Shown here: piece after piece, positions 20,983 through 31,983 of the stretch
Layout of the letters: the number at the start of each line of letters is the position of its first letter
How positions within the stretch are numbered: position 1 is the stretch's first letter
Position numbers and translations under genes: made by a program
Notes under the pieces: model-generated
Told to the model about the DNA's origin: nothing
Databases searched by the model: none
Seen by the model: only the letters and a program-made list of their open reading frames with translations
From: Acholoe squamosa
Lineage: Eukaryota > Annelida > Polychaeta > Phyllodocida > Polynoidae
Assembly (NCBI GenBank): GCA_949317995.1
Contig: OX439049.1
Location: 14,508,395 to 14,572,394 of the forward strand
Length of the DNA stretch: 64,000 nt
Direction: 5' to 3'

Positions 20983-22930
20983 GATGGGTAGTATAAAGAA
21001 ATAGGGGACAGTGTCAGGGGTGTGGTGAGTAGTATAGAGAAATAGGAGCCAGTGTCAGGGTATGGTGCATAGTATAGAGAAATGGGGGCAGTGTCAGGGT
21101 ATGGGGAGTACCGTAATCTCCCGCGTAGAAGACGCGCTGTGCGTATAAGACGCACCCCAAACTCAGCACATGCATTTTCGCGTATAAGACGCACATTTTA
21201 ATGCTGATATTTGTAAGATTAGTACTGTTCTATAGTAAAATTACCCCTCGTATAAGACGCACCCTGAACTTCAGAAAATCCTATAAGACTCCCCAGCAGT
21301 TTGTTTGGCGTAGAGGACGCGTCTTATACGCGGGAGTTTACGGTAGTATAGAGAAATGGGGGACAGTGTCAGGGTATGGGGAGTAGTATAAAGAAATGGG
21401 GGAAAGTGTCAGGGTATGGGGAGTAGTATAGAGGAATGGGGGACAATGTCAGGGTATGGTGAGTAGTATAGAGAAATGGGGGACAGTGGCAGGGTATGGT
21501 GAGTAGTATAGAGGAATGGGGGTAGTGTCAGGGTATGGGGAGTAGTATAGAGAAATGGGGGACAGTGTCAGGGTATGGGGAGTAGTATAAAGAAATGGGG
21601 GACAGTGTCAGGGTATGGGGAGTAGTATAGAGGAATGGGGGACAATGTCAGGGTATGGTGAGTAGTATAGAGAAATGGGGGACAGTGGCAGGGTATGGTG
21701 AGTAGTATAGAGGGATAGGGGGCAGTGTCAGGGTATTGGGAGTAGTATAGAGGAATGGGGAACAGTGGCAGGGTATGGGAGTAGTATAGAGAAATGGGGG
21801 ACAGTGGCAGGGTATGGGGAGTAGTATAGAGGAATGGGGGCAGTGTCGGGTTATGGGGAGTAGTATAAAGGAATGGGGGACAGTGTCAGGGCATGGTGCA
21901 TAGTATAGAGAAATGGGGGACAGTGTCAGCGTATGGTGCATATTATAGAGAAATGGGGGACAGTGTCAGGGTATGGGGAGTAGTATAGAGAAATGAGGGC
22001 AGTGTCAGGGTATGGTGAGTAGTATAGAGAAATGGGGGACAGTGTCAGGGTATGGGGAGTAGTATAGAGAAATGAGGGCAGTGTCAGGGTATGGTGAGTA
22101 GTATAGAGAAATGGGGGAAAGTGTCAGGGTATGGGGAGTAGTATAGAGAAAGGGGGAAAGTGTCAGGGTATGGTGCGTAGTATAGAGAAAGGGGGACAGT
22201 GTCAGGGTATGGTGCGTAGTATAGTGGAATGGGGGACAGTGGCAGGGTATGGGGAGTAGTATAGAGGAATGGGGGTAGTGTCAGGGTATGGGGAGTAGTA
22301 TAGAGAAATGGGGGACAGTGTCAGGGTATGGTGAGTAGTATAGAGGGATAGGGGGCAGTGTCAGGGTATGGGAAGTAGTATAGAGGAATGGGGGACAGTG
22401 ACAGGGTATGGGAGTAGTATAGAGGAATGGGGGACAGTGCCAGGGTATGGGAGTAGTATAGAGAAATGGGGGACAGTGGCAGGGTATGGGGAGTAGTATA
22501 GAGGAATGGGGGCAGTGTCGGGTTATGGGGAGTAGTATAAAGGAATGGGGGACAGTGTCAGGGCATGGTGCATAGTATAGAGAAATGGGGGACAGGTTCA
22601 GGGTATGGTGCATATTATAGAGAAATGGGGGACAGTGTCAGGGTATGGGGAGTAGTATAGAGAAATGAGGGCAGTGTCAGGGTATGGTGAGTAGTATAGA
22701 GAAATGGGGGCCAGTGTCAGGGTATGGTGAGTAGTATAGAGGAATGGGGGACAGTGTCAGGGTATGGTGAGTAGTATAGAGGAATGGGGGACAGTGTCAG
22801 GGTATGGGGAGTAGTATAGAGAAATGGGGGATGGAGGCAAGGTATGGTGAGTAGTGTAGATAAATGGGGGGCAATGGCAGGGCATGGATGACAGTATGGA
22901 GAAAATAATAGGGGACAATGTAAAGCATAG
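20983..22930 (+). repeat. minisatellite array, about 39-bp unit, nearly 2 kb
   Basis: About 40-45 units of GTAGTATAGAGAAATGGGGG followed by ACAGTGTCAGGGTATGGTGA. Variant units differ in AGAGAAATG versus AGAGGAATG and GACAGTG versus GGCAGTG. A higher-order duplication is visible: a variant string beginning CAGTGTCGGGTTATGGGG occurs at 21841 and at 22513, 672 bp apart. A MITE interrupts the array at 21111-21343. Frames read on the minus strand as SPISLYYAPYPDT-like repeats are artefacts. Confidence 0.95.
21111..21343. mobile_element. complete 233-bp TATAAG-type MITE inside the minisatellite, TA duplication
   Basis: Ends CCGTAATCTCCCGCG and GGGAGTTTACGG are flanked by TA at 21109-21110 and 21344-21345. 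Removing the element plus one TA restores an ordinary minisatellite unit (GGGGAGTAGTATAGAG). The array therefore predates the insertion and the TA duplication is certain. Length equals the copy at 4711-4943. Confidence 0.95.
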
Positions 22931-24060
22931 AATAAGGATGTATTAGTAATTAACCTCACTTTTTGCTTTTTGACAATCAGTCAAAGTGTTTTATACAGCC
23001 ACTGGTAAGGACTATTTCGGATTTAATAAATTCATGCTCCTTTAAGGTAAGGAAACGCTCAGGAATCATTGTGTATATCAACGACCAAAACAGCCAGCCC
23101 CATGGAGCAAACAGTTGTTTACCGCATTGACAAGGACGGAACTAGGCACACTATTATATAGCTTATGTGGCCAGCTTCATTGATCCTTGGTCCCTATGCA
23201 TGCAGGGTGTACTGCTGTCTGTACTGGAACACCAACCCATGGTATCGGTGTTGACTGGAAACCTTTAAGAGCACTGAGAGTATATATAGCACTACCTGAC
23301 ATGTGCCTTTAGTGTTTTATAGGAATAGGTATATTTATAGGGGGAAAGAAAGGGGATCCAGTATCATAAGCAGTTCCTAATTTAAGTAGTCAATAAGATA
23401 AATAGTTGTGGGTAAAAATAGTTGGCCCAGATGGTGCCAGGAGGTATGGTAACATCATAAATAGCATTAACCAGGTAGTGTCAGCTAGCATGGTAGGATA
23501 TTTATAAATACATAGAGGGCAATCTAAGGACTTGAGGGTGGGAATATTTGTAAGTTACTAGATACTGGATACCGGACAACCCATGGTCACTACAGAGCCA
23601 TATGTAATAAAAAGAGTACTAGGACAAATCATAAGTGTAAATACAGTGTCTAGGTATCGTAGGTCGAAAATATGTCAGAGGTCTAAAAGAGGAAGATCTA
23701 AAACCAAATCCAAAGTAAAAACTTGCTGTTTGATCACGTGCAGGGTCAAGTGAGGCGGAGCATGTCAATCATGCACCTGAGTCATGTGATCAATATTTTA
23801 CACCTTGCTAAAGTCACGTGATATTTTATACCTGGGCGCCCTGAGGGTGAAGGCAAATCCAGGTCATGTCATAGAGAGGGTCAAAATGGAAGTTCAAGAG
23901 AGGAGAGGGAAAAACATGATGGAAGGGAAAGAGGGTTGGAAGAAGGATCGAGAGAGAGGCAAATGAGTGAGGTGAAGTAGCGAGCAAATGGGAGAGAGGG
24001 AGAGAGAGAAGAATGCAAATGGAAAGCTAAGTAGACATGCCACAGAAGGAAAGGCGCATT
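22931..24060. other. non-coding stretch with E-box motifs
   Basis: No exons seen. The E-box cluster at 23728-23825 is described separately. The last part, from about 23880, is purine-rich (GAGAG-rich), leading into the GA microsatellite. Confidence 0.35.
23728..23825. promoter_or_regulatory. cluster of GTCACGTGAT-like E-boxes
   Basis: Three related sites lie within about 100 bp: TGATCACGTGCAG, GTCATGTGATCA and GTCACGTGATAT. GTCACGTGAY is the CLEAR/M-box type recognised by MITF/TFEB-family factors. No nearby transcription start is identified, so the role is inference. Confidence 0.35.

Positions 24061-24063
<3 letters not shown>

Positions 24064-24104
<41 letters not shown>
24064..24104 (+). 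repeat. (GA)n microsatellite
   Basis: About 20 uninterrupted GA units, responsible for the RERERER / SLSLSLS artefact frames on the two strands. Confidence 0.95.
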
Positions 24105-24109
<5 letters not shown>

Positions 24110-25540
24110 CGTGAGACCATGTGTGAGCGAGAGAGGCAGGCAGAGACAGAAAGGTTTTTTTGGGGTAAAAATGACAAATATATCAATTCTGCTCAGAGGT
24201 TGCCATGGAGAGAGTAGAGCACCCCTCCCACTTTTGAAAATCCTGGACCGCTATTGCAAAGGATAGGATTGAAAGGGTGAGTGCAACAAATGGGGTTCCT
24301 TATCTGTCATTTGTAACAATATCAGTCTCTGTGAGGCCTTTATTGTCATGTACAGAACCTAAAAGAAACCCATTCCTTTGATCAGCGTGGGTTCATTGGG
24401 ACAGTGAGGGGGGGGGCAGACATTATAAAGAAACCCAGATACTCAGCATTGTCAGGCATTCCTAGTTTTGGCTGCTTCACATTGCATACGCTATAAGACA
24501 TGCCAATATCTTTTTCGAATCCCTAAGATATAATTACTGTTTTAACATCATCATACCTGCCTCCGTGCACATTCCATCTGAGCTTCTGTCTTTCTCTCTG
24601 CCATTCCTCCCCCCCATATTACCAAGCACAGTTTACTTTCTTATTCACCTCCATCCACCATCAGCTGTTTCAGTCATATTCACTCCCACACATCACAATC
24701 TATATACCACCTCTAGCACATCCCCTGCTATCCTCCTCTATTCAGTCTCCAAACCTTTCCCTACTTACACTGTCCCACCCTCTCAATATATCCTTTTGTA
24801 TTAGGTCAATATCACCCCAACATTCCATCCTATATCCATCAAGCCAATCACAATGCACATCTCTTTCACCCCCCTCTCCCTAGCTTCTTTCCACTTCTTC
24901 ATCTTTACAATCTCCTCCCTCTACCTCTGTTCTGTCCCTCTCCATCCCACCCCTTCTCCCGCCCATCCTTGTCCAGCCATCAGGATGGGTTAGCGTCTGG
25001 TAAATTTACAACTGTCACGGCTGGGTGCACAGGGCAGGTGGAGCGTGACGGTGGCGGCGGTTTGTGGCAGCTTGACGGATCAATACTGTGTGTTTGTAGT
25101 CTGTGCAGGAGGAGGCAGGGTGCCAGTGTAGCATGCTGTGTGTAAGGGCTGGGAGACAACACTTAAGGCACTGCAGTCCTGTATTTGACTGTGTAAGATA
25201 CTTTGGGCATCTGTGCAATTAAGGCTAGGCTTTGTACAGGTACTGTAGTATCCTGTGTGTTTGAGGAGAAAACACTTAATAAGGTACTGTAATCTCTGTT
25301 AGACTGTCTACAGGTACTATAGCATATACTCTGTGTAAGGACTGGGAAACTGAGCGCTTGAGGTACTTTTAGGTGGCTTTTAGGTGGCTACAGGTACATG
25401 TATTGTAGTATCCTGTGTTTTAAAGAGACAACACTTAGGACACTGCGGGCTCTCTAAGACTGTATACACGAACTGTATACTGTGCGTGCTCAAGGAGAAG
25501 GGCAAAAAGGGTAAGATAATGAATGCTGTTAGACTCTGCT
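24105..25540. other. non-coding stretch grading into the 30-bp minisatellite
   Basis: The first kilobase is pyrimidine-rich, with no gene seen. From about 25180, isolated degenerate TTAGACTGT-type units (near 25190, 25290 and 25450) show decayed outer copies of the neighbouring array. Confidence 0.4.
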
Positions 25541-25548
25541 GATATGAA

Positions 25549-26337
25549 AGGCTCTGTTAGACTGTGTACTTGTACTGCAGGCTCTGTTAGACTGCGTACA
25601 GGGACTGCAGGCTCTGTTAGACTGCGTACAGGGACTGCAGGCTCTGTTAGACTGCGTACAGGGACTGCATGCTCTGTTAGAGTGTGTACATGAACCTCAG
25701 ACACTCTTAGACTGTGTATAGGTACTGCAGGCTCTGTTAGAGTGTGTAAGGTACCTCAGGCACTGTTAGACTGTGTATAGGTACTGCAGGCTCTGTTAGA
25801 GTGTGTAAGGTACCTCAGGCACTGTTAGACTGTGTATAGGTACTGCAGGCTCTGTTAGACTGTTTATAGGTACCACAGGCTCTGTTAGACTGTGTATAGG
25901 TACCACAGGCTCTGTTAGACTGTGTACAGGTACCACAGGCTCTGTTAGACTGTGTACAGGTACCGCAGGCTCTGTTAGACTGTGTATAGGTACTGCAGGC
26001 TCTGTTAGAGTGTGTAAGGTACCTCAGGCACTGTTAGACTGTGTACTTGTACCACAGGCTCTGTTAGACTGTGTACAGGTACCACAGGCTCTGTTAGACT
26101 GTGTACAGGGACTACAGGCTCTGTTAGACTGTGTACAGGGACTGCAGGCTCTGTTAGACTGTGTACAGGGACTGCAGGCTCTGTTAGATGGTGTACAGGT
26201 ACCACAGGCACTGTTAGACTGTGTATAGGTACTGCAGGCTCTGTTAGACTGTGTACAGGTACCACAGGCTCTGTTAGACTGTGTATAGGTACTGCAGGCT
26301 CTGTTAGACTGTGTACAGCACTGCAGGCTCTGTTAGC
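25549..26337 (+). repeat. 30-bp minisatellite, block 1
   Basis: Unit GGCTCTGTTAGACTGTGTAC followed by AGGTACCGCA, about 26 copies. Common variants are AGGGACTGCA, TTGTACTGCA and the shorter AAGGTACCTCA. Because 30 is a multiple of 3, frames stay open in several registers and give false proteins such as EPAVPVHSLT repeats on the minus strand. Confidence 0.95.
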
Positions 26338-26368
26338 AAGAATAGTATCTATTGAAGCTTCTTGCTGT

Positions 26369-26710
26369 TAGACTGATACTGCAGGCTCTATTAGACTGTG
26401 TACTTGTACTGCTGTCTCTGTTAGACTGTGTACAGGTACCGCAGGCTCTGTTAGACTGTGTATAGGTACTGCAGGCTCTGTTAGACTGTGTACAGCTACC
26501 GCAGGCTCTGTTAGACTGATACTGCAGGCTCTATTAGACTGTGTACTTGTACTGCTTTCTCTGTTAGACTGTGTACAGGTACCGCAGGCTCTGTTAGACT
26601 GTGTACAGGTACCGCAGGCACTGTTAGACTGTTTATAGGTACCACAGGCTCTGTTAGACTGTGTACAGGTACCGCAGGCTCTGTTAGACTGTGTACAGGG
26701 ACTGCAGGAG
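26369..26710 (+). repeat. 30-bp minisatellite, block 2
   Basis: Same unit as block 1, separated from it by a short non-repeat AAGAATAGTATCTATTGAAG stretch at 26338-26368. It is cut off on the right by an inserted inverted-repeat element. Confidence 0.9.
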
Positions 26711-26715
26711 CTTAA

Positions 26716-27438
26716 TTCAAAACATCCTGGGATCGCAACCCCAGCGATCTTAGTGTAGGCACATATCATAAGACCTGGCCGGTCTACCCTATCTAACGCA
26801 GTGGTTGCAGGCCTGTCAAGAATAGTATGTCCTGGGATCACTTCACTATTCCTTTTTTAGCACTAAGATCACTGCGCTCTTAGTGAAAGAATTGCATAGT
26901 GGTTTCACCTCAGTACAAGAGCACTTACAGGGAACACTCCTGATCGAAAGAGTGAACAGCCTGCTGATTACATGAACAGGGGAGGGAGGACGTTTACTGA
27001 GAGTCCTTGAGGATTCCAAGGGCTACTCATGTGTTAAGTGCACTGAAAGGTAATTCTTCCCTTCTCTCTCTCTTTGTCCTGGGGGGGGCACAATGCTTCT
27101 AATAGGCGAGCATAAATCACTCATTCATGGGAACAACTCTTGAATACTGTACGGGGTAAACTGCACTTTTGTTAGCCCATAATTATGTGGACGAGGAACT
27201 ATGGTATAAGCACTCTTGTGAAGAAGAGTGACTCCAAAGCCATTCCTTTATTTTGGGACTCTTACCCCTGTGCCTAGTCAGTTATTCTTGGAATAGTGTA
27301 GGAGGGCTGAGGCTAAGATCGATGCGATCTTAGTGCTGGCTAGGATATGTGAACGCAGTCTAATCTTAAGATCGATTAATAGAATAAGGTAGAATTATTC
27401 CTAAGATTGCTGGGGTTGCAATCCCAGGATGTTTTGAA
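26716..27438. mobile_element. 723-bp element with 38-42 bp inverted ends inside the 30-bp minisatellite, probable TTAA duplication
   Basis: The left end TTCAAAACATCCTGGGATCG and the reverse complement of the right end TTCAAAACATCCTGGGATTG agree over about 40 bp with two mismatches. TTAA flanks both sides (26712-26715 and 27439-27442). Just outside, CAGGAGC and CCTCCTG are also inverted, so the true ends could lie slightly further out. The interior holds AAGATCG and GATCTTAGTGC motifs in both orientations and no transposase. A TTAA target suggests a piggyBac- or Kolobok-type source. Confidence 0.75.
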
Positions 27439-27447
27439 TTAACCTCC

Positions 27448-27815
27448 TGGCTCTGTTAGAGTGTGTACAGGTACCACAGGCACTGTTAGACTGTGTATGT
27501 GTACTGCAGGCTCTGTTAGAGTGTGTACAGGTACCACAGGCACTGTTAGACTGTGTATGTGTACTGCAGGCTCTGTTAGAGTGTGTAAGGTACCACAGGC
27601 ACTGTTAGAGTGTGTACTTGTACTGCAGGCTCTGTTAGACTGTGTACAGGGACTGCAGGCTCTGTTAGACTGTGTACAGGGACTGCAGGCTCTGTTAGAC
27701 GGTGTACAGGGACTGCAGGCTCTGTTAGACTGTGTACAGGGACTGCAGGCTCTGTTAGACTGTGTACAGGTACCGCAGGCTCTGTTAGACTGACACTGCA
27801 GGCTCTGTTAAGCGG
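27448..27815 (+). repeat. 30-bp minisatellite, block 3
   Basis: Continuation of the same array beyond the inserted element: GGCTCTGTTAGAGTGTGTAC-type units, about 12 copies. Frames on both strands are artefacts. Confidence 0.95.
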
Positions 27816-30649
27816 GTATTCCACTGCCGTTAGTCGGCCGAATTTTTGTTATTAAAGTAGAAAGGATAATGAAGGGGCCAGGGAGAGAAACAGTGGAATG
27901 ATAGGACCTCTCTATAACTACTCCCTATTTTACCACAATACAATTGAACTATCAAATGAAGGTGGAACCCTTTGCCATCATGCAGCCCACAAAGTTTGCA
28001 CCTCTCATTATTCCCTTCTTCTGTAGTCCCTCTTGCACCCCTACCACACTCTACTGTTCACACATCTACTTCTACGTCCTCTCCATGTATTATATCACTA
28101 TCATGTCCTCCATGGAGCAAGCATGAAGCACAGTACATAGCCCAACCCCCTCCCTCCCCCTTTGTCATGGCTTAGTTGATAAGTCCATTGATTCCCCCTC
28201 CATGGGGAGGATGGGGGAGGGTATGGCCCTGGCCATCGGTCCAGGCCCGCCCCAGGGGTACAGGAGGCATTGACCAGGTCTGTTTGTGCTGCAGTATGGC
28301 GAGCAAACAGAGAGATTAGTGTGAGCTGCTCACAGATTGTCAGAGTAACTCTACCACTGACTCCTGTAGGTTCACTAGTCACACCAAGATGCTCTATTGG
28401 GTTATGCCCTTGTCACCCTATACTGTTGAGCTAGTCTTAGGTCCGTGGATAACTGCCCACTAAGCTGTTCTCTCAGATGCAGCTATGCCAGCAGGCAGTA
28501 ATGGCTTCAGAGCTGTTGCCAGATCTGCAGTCATGTCACTCTCTTTTGCTGCCAGTCGTAGGGTCGTGAATTATGCTATACTTATCTCATTCCTTCTATG
28601 TCATTCCTAGGACCATAGTATACACTATGCCACTTTTTGTCTTTCTGTGCCAATCTCAGGTCATACAGCGATTAATAAACTAGATCTATGGCACTTTCAT
28701 TCTTTATGATGTGCTAGTCGTAGCTACTCCTATGGCAATGAGCTCAGTCTCTGTCTCACTATGCCAGTCCAATAGTGCTGTGAGATGTTTCACTCCATCT
28801 CCACACGACTCTCTAGTTGGTTTTCCATTTCTTCTGGTAGGCCTAATCATTACTGGCTAATCACTTTATTATCTCATTTACATCGTTGTTCTAAAAAGGT
28901 AATCAGGAAGATAGCAGTATATCAAAGATCATACATAGGGGAACTGATATAGCCCAGTAGTAGTACTTAATTACACTGCTTTAGGCCATGTACCGTCGTC
29001 TCTAATCAGCATCCTCCCCTACCATAGTACATAATTGGTAATTAAGGGTGTGTAACACGCTATTATGGCTAATGGGGGAGGTGTCTATATGTTAACGTAT
29101 CTGCTATATGTTACATGTTACAATACCAGTTGTATACTCTAAGTAGCCTCTTTAAGAGATTCCTCAGGTAGGGTTATACCTGAACTTATCGATGAGTAAA
29201 CCCATATTTTCACATCACAAGTGTTATATCAATGTAACTGGGTTTTAGAACAAATAGAACTAAATGAGACTAGTACTTACTGAAAACCTTCAGAATATAC
29301 CCAGAATGAAGAGAAGGCATATATAGGAAAAATACTCCTATTAGATGATACCCTGAATCTACCCTTACAACTCTTGGCAGATTGAAGATGTTGGCTACCG
29401 TGTAAGGTAGTTGTATGCCTGGAGGCGAGGTATATTTAGCCTAATCTGGCACTCCCTGGGCAGATATAACTTTAGTGGTTGTGAGGCTGGAACACATTGA
29501 TCAGGTAATAGATTGAAGTTGGTCAGAGCTGGGAGTGTGTGGGGGGGTGGGGTTGGGAGAAGGTTGGGGTTATAGTACTAAGTTATAGTTATAGTACTTA
29601 GTGTAAAGAAATTTCAAGATGATATAATTTGCACAAGTCATGTGCTCATTAATCGACAGCCTTAACGTTGGCTAAGGCATCTAGCATCTATTCTCTGATT
29701 GATCCAACGTTGTACATGTATTGAGCATACTGAAAGAAACACCTCTTAGACAAGGTACATATTTATGAAGTGGTCATTTCTTCACCATTGGGAGGAGTTG
29801 GGAGTGAAAATTGTTCAGCAAATTCATACAGAGTTATTGGTCTTCTGCCCAGCCTCCAAAATATCTTGTTGACCATGTAGTCAAGGAAGTGGTCATAAAA
29901 AATGATAATGTTGAGAGACCTGATACCAAATGGCATGGCTATGCTTGGCGTGATTAATATCACATTTGTGCCCAGTGATCAACCAAAACAAACTTCACTT
30001 CTCAGATCAGTGCACCAGTAAAAAAGCACCACAGACCACTGTTTTCTGTGGATGCCTCCTTCTATGACATTTCCACCAGCCAAATTCCTCAGGAATATGA
30101 TCTGCCGCTGTGATTGTCTTGTTCTTTCTTTGCAGAGAGCAGAGAAATCCTGTTTTGACTTGACTCAGATCAATACGAACACCATGAGCAACTCATCATG
30201 GCTGAAAGCAGTAACCATGGTTACCAACTATTATGGCACTCGGGGTAACCGAGCGTAACAGGCAATTACTATGAAAAAAGGCCGCAATTAACCCAAAAAT
30301 CTGTCTGCGCCTTTCATGTGTTCCGCAGGGCGGGGAGGAAACACCAATGTGGGTAGGAGATAAGGGCTAGGAGGTGGAACAATGCTTGCTGCAGGTGTTT
30401 TATTGGTTTATGACCACTATTTATCACAGGGATATTTGTTCAACAAACAATGTGTAAATACACAGGTGTGATGGGGCTCACCATGGAGGGTCTTTGTTAC
30501 ATTCATACCAGTGTTCACCACTTGTTTTACTCAATTCAACCAGTCATGAACATGCCCTGTACCATTCAGGGTAATTAACAATTAGTAATCAGACATTATG
30601 GAGATAGTATGAAATATGCTTCTTGGCAGGAGGCATATGTTTCCTTTTC
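27816..30649. other. non-coding stretch, one weak frame
   Basis: No recognised repeat. A 66-codon minus-strand frame at 29763-29963 (starting MILITPSIAMPFGIRSLNII, with YDHFLDYMV and LYEFAEQFSL) has a protein-like mixture of residues, but I do not recognise it and see no splice signals, so it is not called. The X-box-like palindrome at 30211 is listed separately. Confidence 0.3.
30211..30224. promoter_or_regulatory. perfect X-box-like palindrome
   Basis: GTAACCATGGTTAC is a perfect 14-bp palindrome that fits the RFX X-box form (GTNRCC, spacer, GGYNAC). RFX factors commonly control ciliary genes, but no ciliary gene is recognisable nearby. It could be chance. Confidence 0.35.
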
Positions 30650-30853
30650 ATCATGATACACCAAATCAGTGCTGACAATCATCTAACCAGCACTGCGTTA
30701 ATCCCAGCACTGCATTGGGGCATCATGGCCACCTATTGGGGGCACATCTACATCATATTCTTGGCATGAATGCAGCCCAAGCAAGTAGCTCATCCATCCT
30801 GATGACCATTGTGCATATTGTATTAAAACACTATGCCGTCATTAAGTGGTTAA
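30650..30853 (+). repeat. CATGATGCAT-family copy 7
   Basis: Contains CATCATGATACACCAAATCA, two CAGCACTGC blocks, GGGGCATCATGGCCACCTAT and ATGAATGCAGCCCAAGC, ending at GTCATTAAGTGGTTAAA. The 95-residue frame at 30715-31002 is read through this repeat. Confidence 0.6.
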
Positions 30854-31045
30854 ATATGAAAGGTCATAGTGGTTGCCACATGGTTTATCAGGCTCTAAGA
30901 AGGCTGCACTGTGGTTGTACACTTTATCATTTGTTACCTTGTTTGGATACTTTATGGTCCATTATCTCACACTCTCACATAAATACCACAGTTCTAGAGT
31001 AGTGGCTGTGTCCTTGTAAAGCAACCTGAGTAGCAGTAAAAATCA

Positions 31046-31745
31046 GGGGGCTGTTTCAAAACTTTTAGTATTTTAGTAGAGCTATTAGCACTTAGTCTAA
31101 CTGATTTAAAAGTGCCAATTTTCTTATATATCAATCTGTTTCAGAACAGAATATAACAAAAAAAGGGTGACGCCTATATTAGGGTTTGCATCTCTCCTAT
31201 ATTGATATAGCAAGTTTCGAAACAGATTGATATATCAGTTAACTTTTACTTTTTTTACTTCAAAATGTGGTTATATTTGAACTTCACATTCTATAGGCTA
31301 GTACTATGCTATTATGTCCCTAGTACATCTATACAGGCATTTAGAAAATGAATTGGAATAACTACCAAGTGAATAGATATTAAGCCACTAAATTCTGGTG
31401 GGTATATGTGCAGCACATGTACTTGACCACAAGATGTATAATTTCATTGGAATTACATGTTTTATTTCCTCAATATATTCTATGCGTACCTTTGAGGTGC
31501 ACATAGAAATCCATTTTGAAACACCCAAAGAGGATAATATTTCAGCTAATATAACAGATTTTGGTACCATTAAATACATTCTGAAACAGATCAAATTTGG
31601 CTATTATAGAGAAATATTAGGCACTAGGCCATAATTTACTATAACAGACCTGAAAATATCAAATATAGCACCAGAAGCTGATATAGCAACTTTTGGAACA
31701 GATTCAACTAATATGTCTACTGATAGAGGTTTTGAAACAGGCCCC
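31046..31745. mobile_element. 700-bp element with GGGGCCTGTTTCAAAAC-type inverted ends
   Basis: The left end GGGGGCTGTTTCAAAAC and the right end GTTTTGAAACAGGCCCC are inverted copies. Inside, the motif GTTTCGAAACAGATTGATAT and variants (TTCAGAACAG, TTCTGAAACAGATC, TTTTGGAACAGATTC) recur about every 100-200 bp in both orientations. No clear duplication flanks it. The 78-residue frame at 31398-31634 has no recognisable features. A non-autonomous DNA element is likely. Confidence 0.6.
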
Positions 31746-31837
31746 AGATGTCTAGGTATAAGTTATCAATTTAGGAATGCGTTACATTTGATTTATTGAG
31801 CCAGCATTGAGATTTGATGTATACAACCAGGACAATT

Positions 31838-31983
31838 ATACTCACCAGGGCCGCATTGATACACCAAGGTTACTATGGAATTGGTACACTTCCAAATGGT
31901 CAGCATGATACCCCTATGCAGTGCTGCTGAGTAGACACTGCATTGGTGCATCATGATGACAAGGGGGCATAACTCCAAAAGCC
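31838..31983. repeat. CATGATGCAT-family copy 8
   Basis: Contains CCAGGGCCGCATTGATACAC, GGTCAGCATGATACCC and CATTGGTGCATCATGATGAC. Ends match the family only loosely. Confidence 0.55.

Noticed and set aside
20983..27815. Regular arrays resembling CRISPR repeats or repeat-protein genes
   Set aside because: Units are directly abutting without unique spacers, and the frames exist only because of the unit length and lack of stops. These are minisatellites in a eukaryotic genome.
29763..29963. 66-residue minus-strand frame with protein-like composition
   Set aside because: No recognisable family, no splice context and no promoter; kept only as a remark in the region entry.
30715..31002. 95-residue plus-strand frame
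   Set aside because: Its first half is translated from a CATGATGCAT-family repeat copy; no protein family features.
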